This document shows positions 42,433 to 50,895 of a stretch of 64,000 nucleotides of DNA, piece after piece. Location: assembly GCA_963811225.1 (NCBI GenBank), contig CAWEQO010000004.1:62001-126000 (forward strand), read 5' to 3'. Position numbers and translations under genes: made by a program. Each line of letters opens with the position of its first letter. The first letter of the stretch is position 1. The notes beneath the pieces are model-generated. The model worked only from the letters and a program-made list of their open reading frames with translations. It searched no databases and was not told the DNA's origin. Origin of the DNA: CAWEQO01 sp963811225. Lineage in GTDB: Bacteria; Chloroflexota; Anaerolineae; Anaerolineales; Anaerolineaceae.

Positions 42433-45400
42433 ATGACTGGCAACGTAAACGACTCTGACCCTACGCAGAATCCTGGTTCGCAGGGAGAGGAAGAGCGCGC
42501 TTCCAGGCGTTCCAAGGCTCCCGAAGCCAGCAATGAAAGTCCCGGGGACCGCTTGCGGCGGCTGCTGTCGGGCGAGGAAGAGCCGCAATCTCCTTCTCCT
42601 GTCGACGAGAACCCGGCCGAAGAGACGCCCCGGACCTCCGGCAGCATTCCCGACGGCTCGACCGGCGTCTGGAATGTGGACAGCTTCTCTGAGGAGGACA
42701 CCAAGCCCAACCGGGTCGGTGGGGGCGTGACGAACCGCCACCCAACCGGCGAGCCGGACATGACCGGCGGCTGGTACGGCCAGGACGAATCGGACGAGCC
42801 CGAGCAAGACACTTCCCACGCGCAGACCCGCCCGATCCCGGTGGACGAACCGCCCGCGCCGGATGACGCCACGCGCCCGATGGAGCCGCACAAGCCCATC
42901 GACAGCACTCGCCCGGCTCAGGCCGATCCGCCGCCGCCATCCGGCGCGACCCGCCCGGTGGAGCGCCGCTCCAGCAAGTCAAACGAGCCCACGGTGCCGC
43001 CTGCGGGTTTCCCGACGCGCGCCCCACTGCCGCGCAGGGTCGAGGAAAATGACCCAAACGCAACCCAGGTGACGCCGGCTGCCTATGGCCGCACCTACCG
43101 TTCCGGTGGAGCCACGCAGCCGGTGCAGACCAATCGCCCTTCGGGACAGTACACGGGCCAAACCACGCGTACCAGCGCGGGTCAAGGCGCTCCCCCGCCG
43201 CAGACTCCGCCCACTGTCCGTAAAGGCGCCTCAGGCCGCGGCAACGGTCGCCCGCGCACCAGGGGCTGCCTGCTGCGCTCGTTCATCGCGCTGCTGTTCG
43301 TGGCGCTGGCGGCCCTGGTGATCTTCGCCTCGTTTGCCGTTTACCAGTACTTCTCGATTGCGGCCAAGCTGCCTTCCATTGAAGATTTGCAGGCCCAGGC
43401 TTCGCAGTTCGAGACCACCCGCATCCTCGACCGGGACGGCAATTTGCTGTACGAGATCATCGATCCCAATGCCGGGAAGCGCACCTACGTGCCGCTGGAT
43501 AAGATCTCCCCGTATGTGGTCGCGGCGACCATTGCCACCGAGGATAAGGAATATTACAACCACCCGGGCTACGACCCGGTGGCCATCGCCCGCCAGTTAT
43601 GGCTGAATTACACGCAGGGCGAGAGCAAGGGCGCTTCGACCATCACCCAACAGCTGGCGCGCGCTTTACTGTTGACGGACGAACGCTACGAAAAGACCGT
43701 GGAGCGCAAGGCGCGCGAGATCGTCCTGGCGGCCGAGATCACCCGGCGCTATTCGAAGGACGAGATCCTCGAGCTGTACTTGAATGAAAACTACTACAGC
43801 AACCTGGCTTACGGCATCGAAGCCGCAGCCGAAACTTATTTCAACACCACGGCCGCAAACCTGACACTTGGACAGGCGGCGTTCCTGGCCGGTTTGCCCC
43901 AGGCGCCCGGCATCTACGACATCTATACCAACCCCGGCCCGACTCTGAGCCGTCAGAAAGCCGTGCTGGTGCTGATGTACCAGGACAGCGAAGAGAAAGA
44001 CTGCATTTACGTCAGCAACAACCCACAACCGATCTGCGTGAGCGCGGTGGATGCAACCCAGGCAGCAGCGGAGATCGAGAACTACACTTTCTCCAAGCCG
44101 CAAGAGTCGATCCGCTACCCGCACTGGGTCACCTTCATCCGCTCGCTGCTGGAAAGCCAGTACGATCCGCAGACCATCTACCGCTCGGGCTTCACCGTCT
44201 ACACGACACTCGACCCACAGCTGGAAGACCTGGCTCAGCAGACCGTAACGCAGCAGGTGCAGGCGCTGGCCGACCGCAACGCCACCAACGGGGCGCTGGT
44301 TTCGATCAAGCCCAGCACGGGTGAGGTCCTGGCGATGGTCGGCTCGGCCGATTTCTATAACGAAGCCATCTCGGGGCAGGTCAACATGGCGATCAGCCCT
44401 CGGCAGCCAGGATCCGCGATCAAGCCGGTCACTTACGCGGCGGCCTTCGAGAAGGGCTGGACTCCGGCGACCCTGATCTGGGACGTGCCCAGCGAGTTCC
44501 CGCCTTCGGGCGACCCGAACGATCCCAGCGAACCCTACCGCCCGGTCAACTACGACGACCGCTTCCACGGCCCGGTGCTGGTGCGGGATGCACTGGCCAA
44601 TTCCTACAACATTCCGGCGGTCAAGGCGCTGCAGTTCGTGCATATCTACGACGACCCCAACACCCCACAAGCAGACGGCTTTATTAACATGGCCCAGCGC
44701 CTGGGCATCACCACCCTGACCCGCAACGATTACGGCCTCGCGCTGACCCTTGGGGGTGGGGACGTCTCGCTGCTGGAGCTGACCTCGGCCTACTCAGTGT
44801 TCGCCAACAATGGGCGCAAGGTGCAGCCATATGCCATCTCGCGCATTGTGGATTACAAGGGCAATCTGGTGTACGAACACCAGCCCTCGCAAGGCGAGCA
44901 GGTGCTGCGGCCTGAACATGCTTACCTGATCAGCTCGATCCTATCGGACAACAATGCCCGCACCCCCACGTTTGGGCCCAACTCGGTGCTCAACCTGCCC
45001 TTCCAGGTGGCCGCTAAGACCGGCACCACCAACGACTTCCGCGACAACTGGACAATGGGCTACACCCCCGATCTGGCGACCGGGGTATGGGTGGGCAACG
45101 CAGACTACACACCCATGATCAACACCACCGGCCTGACCGGAGCTGCCCCCATCTGGTCGCAGTTCATGCAGCAGGCGGTACCGATGGTCAGCAGCGGCAA
45201 TCCTAGCGGCTTCACCCGCCCGGCGGGCGTGGTCGACAAGGTGATTTGCGCCAACTCCGGCACAGAGCCATCCGATTGGTGCCCTTCTGAGAAATCCGAG
45301 ATCTTCGCCTACGATCAGGGGCCGCTGCCCAAGTCGCAAGACCTCTGGCGCAAGGTCTCCCTCGACACCTGGACCGGACTGCGCGCCTCGGCTTACTGCT

Positions 45401-46071
45401 CGGATTTCAGCGATGAGACCTTTGCCCTGAACGTGACCGACAAGCAGGCGATCAAGTGGATCCGCGAGAACCCGCAGGGACAGGCCTGGGCCGAAAGCCA
45501 GGGCTTTCCGCAGCCGATCACTTTTGCCCCCGAACGGGAGTGCAAAGAGGGCGATCCGCATCCTACGATCCACTTTGCTGGGTTGGACGACGGCCAGCGC
45601 ATCACGGACAACTCGATCGACATTTACGCGGTGGTTTACGCCTCCGACAAATTCAAGAACTACCGGCTGGAGTGGGGCAAGGGCGACGACCCTGACAACT
45701 GGCATACCCTCGACGATCATATGACCGCCCAATACCGTACACCAGAGCGCATCTACACCTGGGACATGGGCGAAGATGTGCCGATGTCGGGCACGATCAC
45801 TCTGCGGATCTACATGAACAGCACCGAGGGCACGTACGCCGAGCGGCGCATCCACCTGAAACTGGACCTGCCGACACCGACGCCGACCAAGACCTCGACG
45901 CCAACGCAGACGCCGACCGCCACAGTCACGCCCAGCCGCATGCCGACCAATCAGCCGACGCCGACACCGACTGCAACCGTCCAGCCGAGCAACACGCCGA
46001 AGCCAGCGGACACCGCCACCACTGAGCCCACCATCCAGGCCCCTGCGGCTACGGCGACGTCAGGCCCTTAG
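42433..46071 (+). CDS. Class A penicillin-binding protein
   Basis: A protein of 1212 residues. A long disordered, charged, Pro-rich cytoplasmic N-terminus (about 1-275) and one membrane helix (about 282-305) precede a GT51 glycosyltransferase: the catalytic Glu370 in T-E-D-K-E-Y-Y-N-H-P-G, then G-A-S-T-I-T-Q-Q. The transpeptidase follows, with Ser661 in G-S-A-I-K, the S-Y-N motif near 725, and Lys862 in K-T-G-T-T. A C-terminal domain and a Thr/Pro-rich tail (P-T-P-T-P-T) reach the end. It polymerises and cross-links peptidoglycan. The unusually long N-terminus may bind partners. The tail is typical of Chloroflexota surface proteins (inference). Confidence 0.95.
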   Translation: MTGNVNDSDPTQNPGSQGEEERASRRSKAPEASNESPGDRLRRLLSGEEEPQSPSPVDENPAEETPRTSGSIPDGSTGVWNVDSFSEEDTKPNRVGGGVTNRHPTGEPDMTGGWYGQDESDEPEQDTSHAQTRPIPVDEPPAPDDATRPMEPHKPIDSTRPAQADPPPPSGATRPVERRSSKSNEPTVPPAGFPTRAPLPRRVEENDPNATQVTPAAYGRTYRSGGATQPVQTNRPSGQYTGQTTRTSAGQGAPPPQTPPTVRKGASGRGNGRPRTRGCLLRSFIALLFVALAALVIFASFAVYQYFSIAAKLPSIEDLQAQASQFETTRILDRDGNLLYEIIDPNAGKRTYVPLDKISPYVVAATIATEDKEYYNHPGYDPVAIARQLWLNYTQGESKGASTITQQLARALLLTDERYEKTVERKAREIVLAAEITRRYSKDEILELYLNENYYSNLAYGIEAAAETYFNTTAANLTLGQAAFLAGLPQAPGIYDIYTNPGPTLSRQKAVLVLMYQDSEEKDCIYVSNNPQPICVSAVDATQAAAEIENYTFSKPQESIRYPHWVTFIRSLLESQYDPQTIYRSGFTVYTTLDPQLEDLAQQTVTQQVQALADRNATNGALVSIKPSTGEVLAMVGSADFYNEAISGQVNMAISPRQPGSAIKPVTYAAAFEKGWTPATLIWDVPSEFPPSGDPNDPSEPYRPVNYDDRFHGPVLVRDALANSYNIPAVKALQFVHIYDDPNTPQADGFINMAQRLGITTLTRNDYGLALTLGGGDVSLLELTSAYSVFANNGRKVQPYAISRIVDYKGNLVYEHQPSQGEQVLRPEHAYLISSILSDNNARTPTFGPNSVLNLPFQVAAKTGTTNDFRDNWTMGYTPDLATGVWVGNADYTPMINTTGLTGAAPIWSQFMQQAVPMVSSGNPSGFTRPAGVVDKVICANSGTEPSDWCPSEKSEIFAYDQGPLPKSQDLWRKVSLDTWTGLRASAYCSDFSDETFALNVTDKQAIKWIRENPQGQAWAESQGFPQPITFAPERECKEGDPHPTIHFAGLDDGQRITDNSIDIYAVVYASDKFKNYRLEWGKGDDPDNWHTLDDHMTAQYRTPERIYTWDMGEDVPMSGTITLRIYMNSTEGTYAERRIHLKLDLPTPTPTKTSTPTQTPTATVTPSRMPTNQPTPTPTATVQPSNTPKPADTATTEPTIQAPAATATSGP

Positions 46072-46084
46072 ATGATCGAGAGCA

Positions 46085-46135
46085 GAGAAAAAAGAACCGA
46101 GAGCAGTCACTGCTCTCGGTTCTTTTTTCTCTTGT
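46085..46135. terminator. Bidirectional terminator, 23-bp perfect stem
   Basis: Arms 46085-46107 and 46109-46131 are exact and contain AAAAAA/TTTTTT. It lies between the convergent PBP and methyltransferase-like genes. Confidence 0.88.
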
Positions 46136-46137
46136 TT

Positions 46138-48399
46138 CTACTCTTCGAACATGCGCATTTGGGTGGGCTCATCCCAACGGATAGGGTCTTGCGCCAGGAG
46201 CTCGTCGAAGCGCTCACGGGTGATCTGGGGGTAGGCATGCAGGCGAGCCACGTGACGGAATTTTAAGAAGCGCCAGCCCTGCTCGGTGGCCTCGGCCAAG
46301 CGCGGGTCGCGATCCAGCTTGAAGGCCAGCAGGTTCGAGCGGCTGCCAGGCAGCACCAGGATGCAGCGGTTGGGTGGGACGGGCGGCTGCGACAGCACGA
46401 AGCGCCCGATCATGCTGGAGGCGAACAGGTGGAACAGGTATGCGGTCTCGCCTGCGGGGGTTCGCCATGCCAGTGGATTTTCGCCAGAAGAGGTGTAGTT
46501 CAGGCGCGCGCCCAGCTCGATCAGCTTGTTGCGCGCATCCAGGATGTCCTGCTTGCGGGCCGTCGGCTGCTCTTGGGCGCGCAGCTGCCAGCAGTCGCCG
46601 GATTGTGGAGCCAGTTCGCCGTAGGATTCCAGGCAGGCCTGGATCAGGTTGGAAGGCGGCGTCATCAACCCCGGGAAGCGGGCCAGCAGGGCGCTCTCCA
46701 GCTCTTCCCGGCTGACGCCGTCGCTTTTGTCCAGGTGGCGCACCAGCGCCATCTCCAACTGGTCGGCCAGGGGCGGCGTGGTGACAGGAGGGGGGGCCGT
46801 CAGCCACCACTGCCCGCTCTCATTTGACTGGGCCTTGCTCTCATAGCGGCGCATGAAGCTGTTGTCGGCGAATACCCGGTCGACCGAGCTCTGGATCACG
46901 CTGACCGCGTCGCCGTGCGAGCCGGGGGGTGTTTCCGGCAAGATGCCTTCTTTCTGGATTGAGATCAGGCCGGCGGCATGCAGCAGCAGGTAAGTCGTCG
47001 GCTCGCCGCGCTGTTCGAGATGGGCCTGGATGGCATCACGGGTGACAGACTCGATGTTCTTGGCCGAGGGGCCGCTGCGGCTCTTGCCCGCCCGCCAGGT
47101 GGCCTGGCCAAAGGCCTGGTCGCTGCGCAGCGCCAGCCCGTCGAGCACGAAGTCGGAGGTGTGGGCGGCGACCATGACTGCCGAGAGGAAGCCGGGCACC
47201 AGCTCGGGGATCAAGCCGAACAGTGGAAAGCCACGAGGGGCATGTTTGCGCAGAGCGCTGAAGGCGTTGCCCAAGGCGTTGGTGTGCCACTGCCAATCGT
47301 AGCGGCGGCGTTCGAGGGCGCTCTTGAGCGGCAAGACGGCCTGACGTCCCCACAGCCAACCGGCCCAAACTGCGCTAAGGGTCCAGAAGGCCTGGTTGGG
47401 CCGCGGAACCACCGTGACGGCCGCTTTGAGCGGCACATCGTTCGGCAGGGGCAGCAGCGAGCGCAGCCGCCCCTGGTAGACGCAGATGCCGCCTGAGGCG
47501 GGTGGCATCTCGGGCCAGAATGTCAGGGGCACGGGAGCGGAATGCGGGATGCACCAATCGTCGATGGCGGCTTCCATCACGGTCCACAGGTTTTTCTCGC
47601 GGAACTGAGGCGGGTTGCTCAACTGGCGCGGCCGATTGCGCCCGCCCGGATAGGGCCACAGGCTGTTGCCGCTGTCGGCGGCGCTGAGCGCCAGCGCCAA
47701 CAGCAAGCGCGAACGCTCGGGTGAGGCGCCAAGCCCCTCGATTTTATTGATCACCGTTAGCAGGAAATCCAGCGGGCGCGGCAGGTAGGCGTCGATGGCC
47801 TCCTTGGCGCGAGCCGCCGCCAGGTCTTTTTCCAGACTGACTCGTCCGAGGGCGCGGGCACGGTGGAGCTGGTCGCTGCCAAGAGATTCGAGCCGTTTGA
47901 GATCCTCGGGGGCAACGGGGCGCTCACCTTCGTCGCCACAGTGAGGGCAGCAGTAGAGGCGGGCGTAGGGCTGCCTCTCGTCGCGCTTCCACAGGAAGGC
48001 CTGGGCGATCACCTGCTGCCCGCAGCCGGTGCATTCGGTCTGATAAAGCGACTGCAGGTAGACCTCCAGCCGTTCGTCGCCGCGCCGGGTGGCGGCGAGC
48101 TCGGCCAGGGCGGCCTTGAAATCGCTCTTCTTCGGAGCGGAGGCTAAAATTTGCAGCATAAAACTACCGATGGGATTGTTGCTGGCGACGATTACCCGGT
48201 AACCGGCCTGGGCAGCTTCCAGCGCAAGCGCCGGCGTCGCTCCGAGCGGATCGAGGATCGTATCGCCCGGAGAAACATTCTGCTCCAGCCAGGACTGAAC
48301 CATGCCTTGGGGCATGGCGGGAAGGTAGCGCGCCAGGGGCAGTGAGTCGGTTGTTGAGCGGCCTGACAGGAATGCACGTTCAACAGTATTCATTGGCAT
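46138..48399 (-). CDS. Methyltransferase-like protein with a zinc ribbon (motifs degenerate)
   Basis: A protein of 753 residues. The N-terminus reads D-T-I-L-D-P-L-G-A-T-P-A-L-A-L-E-A, which resembles the SAM motif of DNA methyltransferases (L-D-P-F-x-G-S-G-T) with the glycines changed. A zinc ribbon follows (C-T-G-C ... C-C-P-H-C, about 121-153), and then S-N-P-P-Q-F-R-E-K-N-L-W at about 250, which may be a relic of the N-P-P-Y catalytic motif. COG1743-like adenine methyltransferases share this order. The altered motifs suggest loss of activity or a new role. No restriction gene is nearby. ATG 48399 or 48393 is the start. Confidence 0.55.
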   Translation of the reverse strand: MPMNTVERAFLSGRSTTDSLPLARYLPAMPQGMVQSWLEQNVSPGDTILDPLGATPALALEAAQAGYRVIVASNNPIGSFMLQILASAPKKSDFKAALAELAATRRGDERLEVYLQSLYQTECTGCGQQVIAQAFLWKRDERQPYARLYCCPHCGDEGERPVAPEDLKRLESLGSDQLHRARALGRVSLEKDLAAARAKEAIDAYLPRPLDFLLTVINKIEGLGASPERSRLLLALALSAADSGNSLWPYPGGRNRPRQLSNPPQFREKNLWTVMEAAIDDWCIPHSAPVPLTFWPEMPPASGGICVYQGRLRSLLPLPNDVPLKAAVTVVPRPNQAFWTLSAVWAGWLWGRQAVLPLKSALERRRYDWQWHTNALGNAFSALRKHAPRGFPLFGLIPELVPGFLSAVMVAAHTSDFVLDGLALRSDQAFGQATWRAGKSRSGPSAKNIESVTRDAIQAHLEQRGEPTTYLLLHAAGLISIQKEGILPETPPGSHGDAVSVIQSSVDRVFADNSFMRRYESKAQSNESGQWWLTAPPPVTTPPLADQLEMALVRHLDKSDGVSREELESALLARFPGLMTPPSNLIQACLESYGELAPQSGDCWQLRAQEQPTARKQDILDARNKLIELGARLNYTSSGENPLAWRTPAGETAYLFHLFASSMIGRFVLSQPPVPPNRCILVLPGSRSNLLAFKLDRDPRLAEATEQGWRFLKFRHVARLHAYPQITRERFDELLAQDPIRWDEPTQMRMFEE

Positions 48400-48405
48400 A
48401 TAGAG

Positions 48406-48411
48406 TATAAT
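48406..48411 (+). promoter_or_regulatory. Candidate -10 for the CPBP protease gene
   Basis: TATAAT 51 bp before ATG 48462, in the gap between divergent genes. No good -35 is seen. Confidence 0.35.
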
Positions 48412-48461
48412 GATCTAACGAGTAAATTTCTAGTACCTTTTTAAAGAAGTGGGGAAAAACA

Positions 48462-49370
48462 ATGAATTTTCTTATGGGTAGCAATTCTTATCTGCAAAAT
48501 GCAGGCGCCGGAAAGAACAGTTTCTGGCGTTATTTATTAACCCTCCTGCTGGTGACCTTTTTGGTGTTTGCGGCGCAGGCGGTTTTCTTGCTGGGCGCGT
48601 TTCTCATCACCGGCACATTGGATATCACTCAGATCGGGCCGACCCTTTTCCTGGCGGTGGTCATGCTGCCATTCGGGTTTGTGGCGGTCGGGTTGTGGAT
48701 TGGCGTGCGCTTCATCCACAAGCGCAGCTTCAAATCTTTACTGACAGCCGCCCGGCGGTTCCGCTGGGGCAAGCTGTTCCTGTCGGCGGGGGTCTGGTTC
48801 GGCCTCTCGGCGCTGGCGGACCTGGTAATGACGGCGCTCTCACCCGGGAATGTGGTATGGTCGTTTGACGCCCGACGCTTCTTCCCGTTCATGCTGGCGG
48901 CGCTGTTTCTGGTGCCGATCCAGATCTCCGGCGAAGAGCTGCTGTTTCGGGGGTACCTGACCCAGGCGTTTGGCCAGTTGTCCAAGGGGCTGCTGCTGCC
49001 GCTGCTGGTCCCGGCGGTGCTGTTTGGGCTGCTGCATGGTTTCAACCCGGAGGTAGGGGCTTACGGGATGAAGGCGATGATGGCTTACTACATCGGCATG
49101 GGGCTGTTTCTGGGCGGGATCACCCTCTTCAGCCGCGGCTTAGAGCTTTCGATGGGTGTGCACCTGGCGACGAACCTGTATGCTTCGCTGATTATCACCT
49201 TCCCCGACTCCGCGATCCCGTCCCCGGCGCTGTTCACGGCCCAAACCTTCGATCCGATTGCGAGCCTGGTTATGCTGGCGGTGACCGTGGCGGCCTACCT
49301 GCTGGTGGTGATCGGTGTGCGCGGGCGGTTTTCCGTACAACCCACCCGGAGTCACGAAACAGCCGATTAG
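48462..49370 (+). CDS. CPBP-family intramembrane protease
   Basis: A protein of 302 residues with about eight membrane helices. The CPBP (Abi/Rce1-like) motifs are S-G-E-E-L-L-F-R-G-Y (E-E-x3-R, about 164), F-G-L-L-H-G (about 190) and M-G-V-H-L-A-T-N (H-x3-N, about 230). These residues form the metal-free Glu/His glutamyl protease site within the membrane. Substrates may be membrane proteins or peptides; unknown here. It stands in a short plus-strand run. Confidence 0.92.
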   Translation: MNFLMGSNSYLQNAGAGKNSFWRYLLTLLLVTFLVFAAQAVFLLGAFLITGTLDITQIGPTLFLAVVMLPFGFVAVGLWIGVRFIHKRSFKSLLTAARRFRWGKLFLSAGVWFGLSALADLVMTALSPGNVVWSFDARRFFPFMLAALFLVPIQISGEELLFRGYLTQAFGQLSKGLLLPLLVPAVLFGLLHGFNPEVGAYGMKAMMAYYIGMGLFLGGITLFSRGLELSMGVHLATNLYASLIITFPDSAIPSPALFTAQTFDPIASLVMLAVTVAAYLLVVIGVRGRFSVQPTRSHETAD

Positions 49371-49412
49371 CCCCAATAAAAACAATTCCATCGATCATTG
49401 CGCAGAGGAGAA

Positions 49413-50180
49413 ATGAACCAAAGCGATCTCGCCTACATTAAAGTCCCTTACCCAGATGGTGAAGATTTGCACTTCAAGATCGCTGCCCCGGTCTGTAAAC
49501 TTGTCATTGCCCCTGGGCTTGGAAATGCTTGGGCGACGGGCAAATATTACGACCCAAAGTTCGTTGCGCCTCTCAGCATTCAGCAATCCGGCAAAGACGC
49601 CGAAATTGTTGCCACAGGCGCCTTCGCCTACCGGGTTTCACCGCAGTTTGTTCCCCAGCTAAGGCTGTCCTTTGGCCGCCGAACGCCATTTTCCTTGTCG
49701 ATTTCTGCAGGCATTTTTTGTGAGCGCCTGGACTTTGGCGGTCTCCCGCTCTCCTCTCTCGATATTCAACATGGTGGGGGCAGCCAGGTCATCGATTTCT
49801 CTTACCCCAATCCTGAATGGATGCGCCAGATGAAAATCATCGTTGACACAGGTCCGACACAGATCGAGCACCTGGCGCATGCGAACGCCGAGAAAGTCCG
49901 ATTGAGCGGCGATTCGACCAGTTACCGGGTGAACTTTGGCGGTGAACTCATGCGAAGTATGGTCCTCCATATTGGTGGGACGGTCTCGCAGGTGGACATT
50001 TCGGCGCCTGAGAACACCGCCATTAAAGTTATCACCGCAAATGCGCCTGTCTCCAACGGGATGGGCCATTTTTCTTACGCAGAGCATGCCTACTGGAACT
50101 CCCCGGCACGCGATCACCAAGAGCCGCTGCTTGAAATTGCCAACGCATCCGGTGCATCCCTCTGCATTCAGCCGAACTAA
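49413..50180 (+). CDS. Hypothetical protein, toastrack-like beta solenoid
   Basis: A protein of 255 residues without signal peptide or membrane helix. It is built of short beta repeats (K-I-I-V-D-T-G-P-T-Q-I-E-H-L, V-L-H-I-G-G-T-V-S-Q-V-D-I-S-A-P), which recalls the toastrack fold of LiaF/DUF2154-type and DUF4097 proteins. Family assignment is weak. ATG 49413 is chosen; GGAG is only two bases away. It lies 42 bp after the CPBP protease and may share its transcript. Confidence 0.5.
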   Translation: MNQSDLAYIKVPYPDGEDLHFKIAAPVCKLVIAPGLGNAWATGKYYDPKFVAPLSIQQSGKDAEIVATGAFAYRVSPQFVPQLRLSFGRRTPFSLSISAGIFCERLDFGGLPLSSLDIQHGGGSQVIDFSYPNPEWMRQMKIIVDTGPTQIEHLAHANAEKVRLSGDSTSYRVNFGGELMRSMVLHIGGTVSQVDISAPENTAIKVITANAPVSNGMGHFSYAEHAYWNSPARDHQEPLLEIANASGASLCIQPN

Positions 50181-50205
50181 AACACTTTACAGATTTGCAA
50201 AAAAA

Positions 50206-50244
50206 CAGCAGCCCGCAGCTCCAGCGGGCTGCCGCTGGTATAAT
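50206..50244 (+). terminator. GC hairpin followed by an extended -10
   Basis: AGCCCGC (50210-50216) pairs with GCGGGCT (50224-50230), with flanking CAGC/GCTG. TGGTATAAT (50236-50244) follows directly and looks like an extended -10 element for the NusG-like gene. The hairpin closes the previous transcript or sits at the new promoter. Confidence 0.5.
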
Positions 50245-50291
50245 GGTTATGCAGACAACACCCAAACCATGAAAGAGTGGGTAACTTGCCA

Positions 50292-50801
50292 ATGGGAAAG
50301 TACTGGTACGCATTACATAGCCATCCGCATAAGGAAGATTTACTTTGGAAGCAGGCTCAAGCGAACAACATAGAGGTATTCTATCCACGCGTGCGCGTTT
50401 CGCCTGTCAATCCACGCTCGCGCAAGATCCGGCCCTATTTCCCGGGATACCTGTTTGTCCAGGCAGACCTGGAAGAGGTTGGCCTCTCGGTATTCAACTG
50501 GATGCCGTACGCCACAGGCCTGGTCTCATTCGGCGGCGAGCCTTCGATCGTTACCGACGCGCTGATCAACACCCTGAAGCAGCGGATCCTGCAAATCGAG
50601 GAGTTGGGCGGTGAGCTGTTCGACGGCTTGAAACAGGGCGATGCAATCGTCATCGAAAACGGCCCGTTCGCCGGGTATGAGGCGATCTTTGACTTGCGCC
50701 TGGACGGCAGCGAACGGGTGCGGGTGCTGCTGAAGATGCTCAGCGATCGCAGCGTGCCGCTGGAGCTGCGGGCCGGGCAGATCCGTAAAAAAAAGCCATA
50801 G
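50292..50801 (+). CDS. NusG-like antitermination factor (specialised paralogue)
   Basis: A protein of 169 residues. The NGN domain covers about residues 1-105 (WYALHSHPHKEDLLWKQ, F-Y-P-R-V, R-P-Y-F-P-G-Y-L-F-V-Q-A). A KOW domain follows at about 115-165 (K-Q-G-D-A-I-V-I-E-N-G-P-F-A-G-Y-E-A-I-F). It is shorter than housekeeping NusG and closer to the RfaH/UpxY/LoaP group that assists single long operons. The operon it serves is not evident; the histidine kinase follows after 94 bp. The start is ATG 50292; GTG 50277 is possible. Confidence 0.85.
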   Translation: MGKYWYALHSHPHKEDLLWKQAQANNIEVFYPRVRVSPVNPRSRKIRPYFPGYLFVQADLEEVGLSVFNWMPYATGLVSFGGEPSIVTDALINTLKQRILQIEELGGELFDGLKQGDAIVIENGPFAGYEAIFDLRLDGSERVRVLLKMLSDRSVPLELRAGQIRKKKP

Positions 50802-50895
50802 TTTTTGTTGCAGGGAATGCGGGCGATACAGCCGCCGGCAGCCCTTACAACCGAATATCATCGCATGTCAACGGTTCTTTCATCAAGGCAGATCC

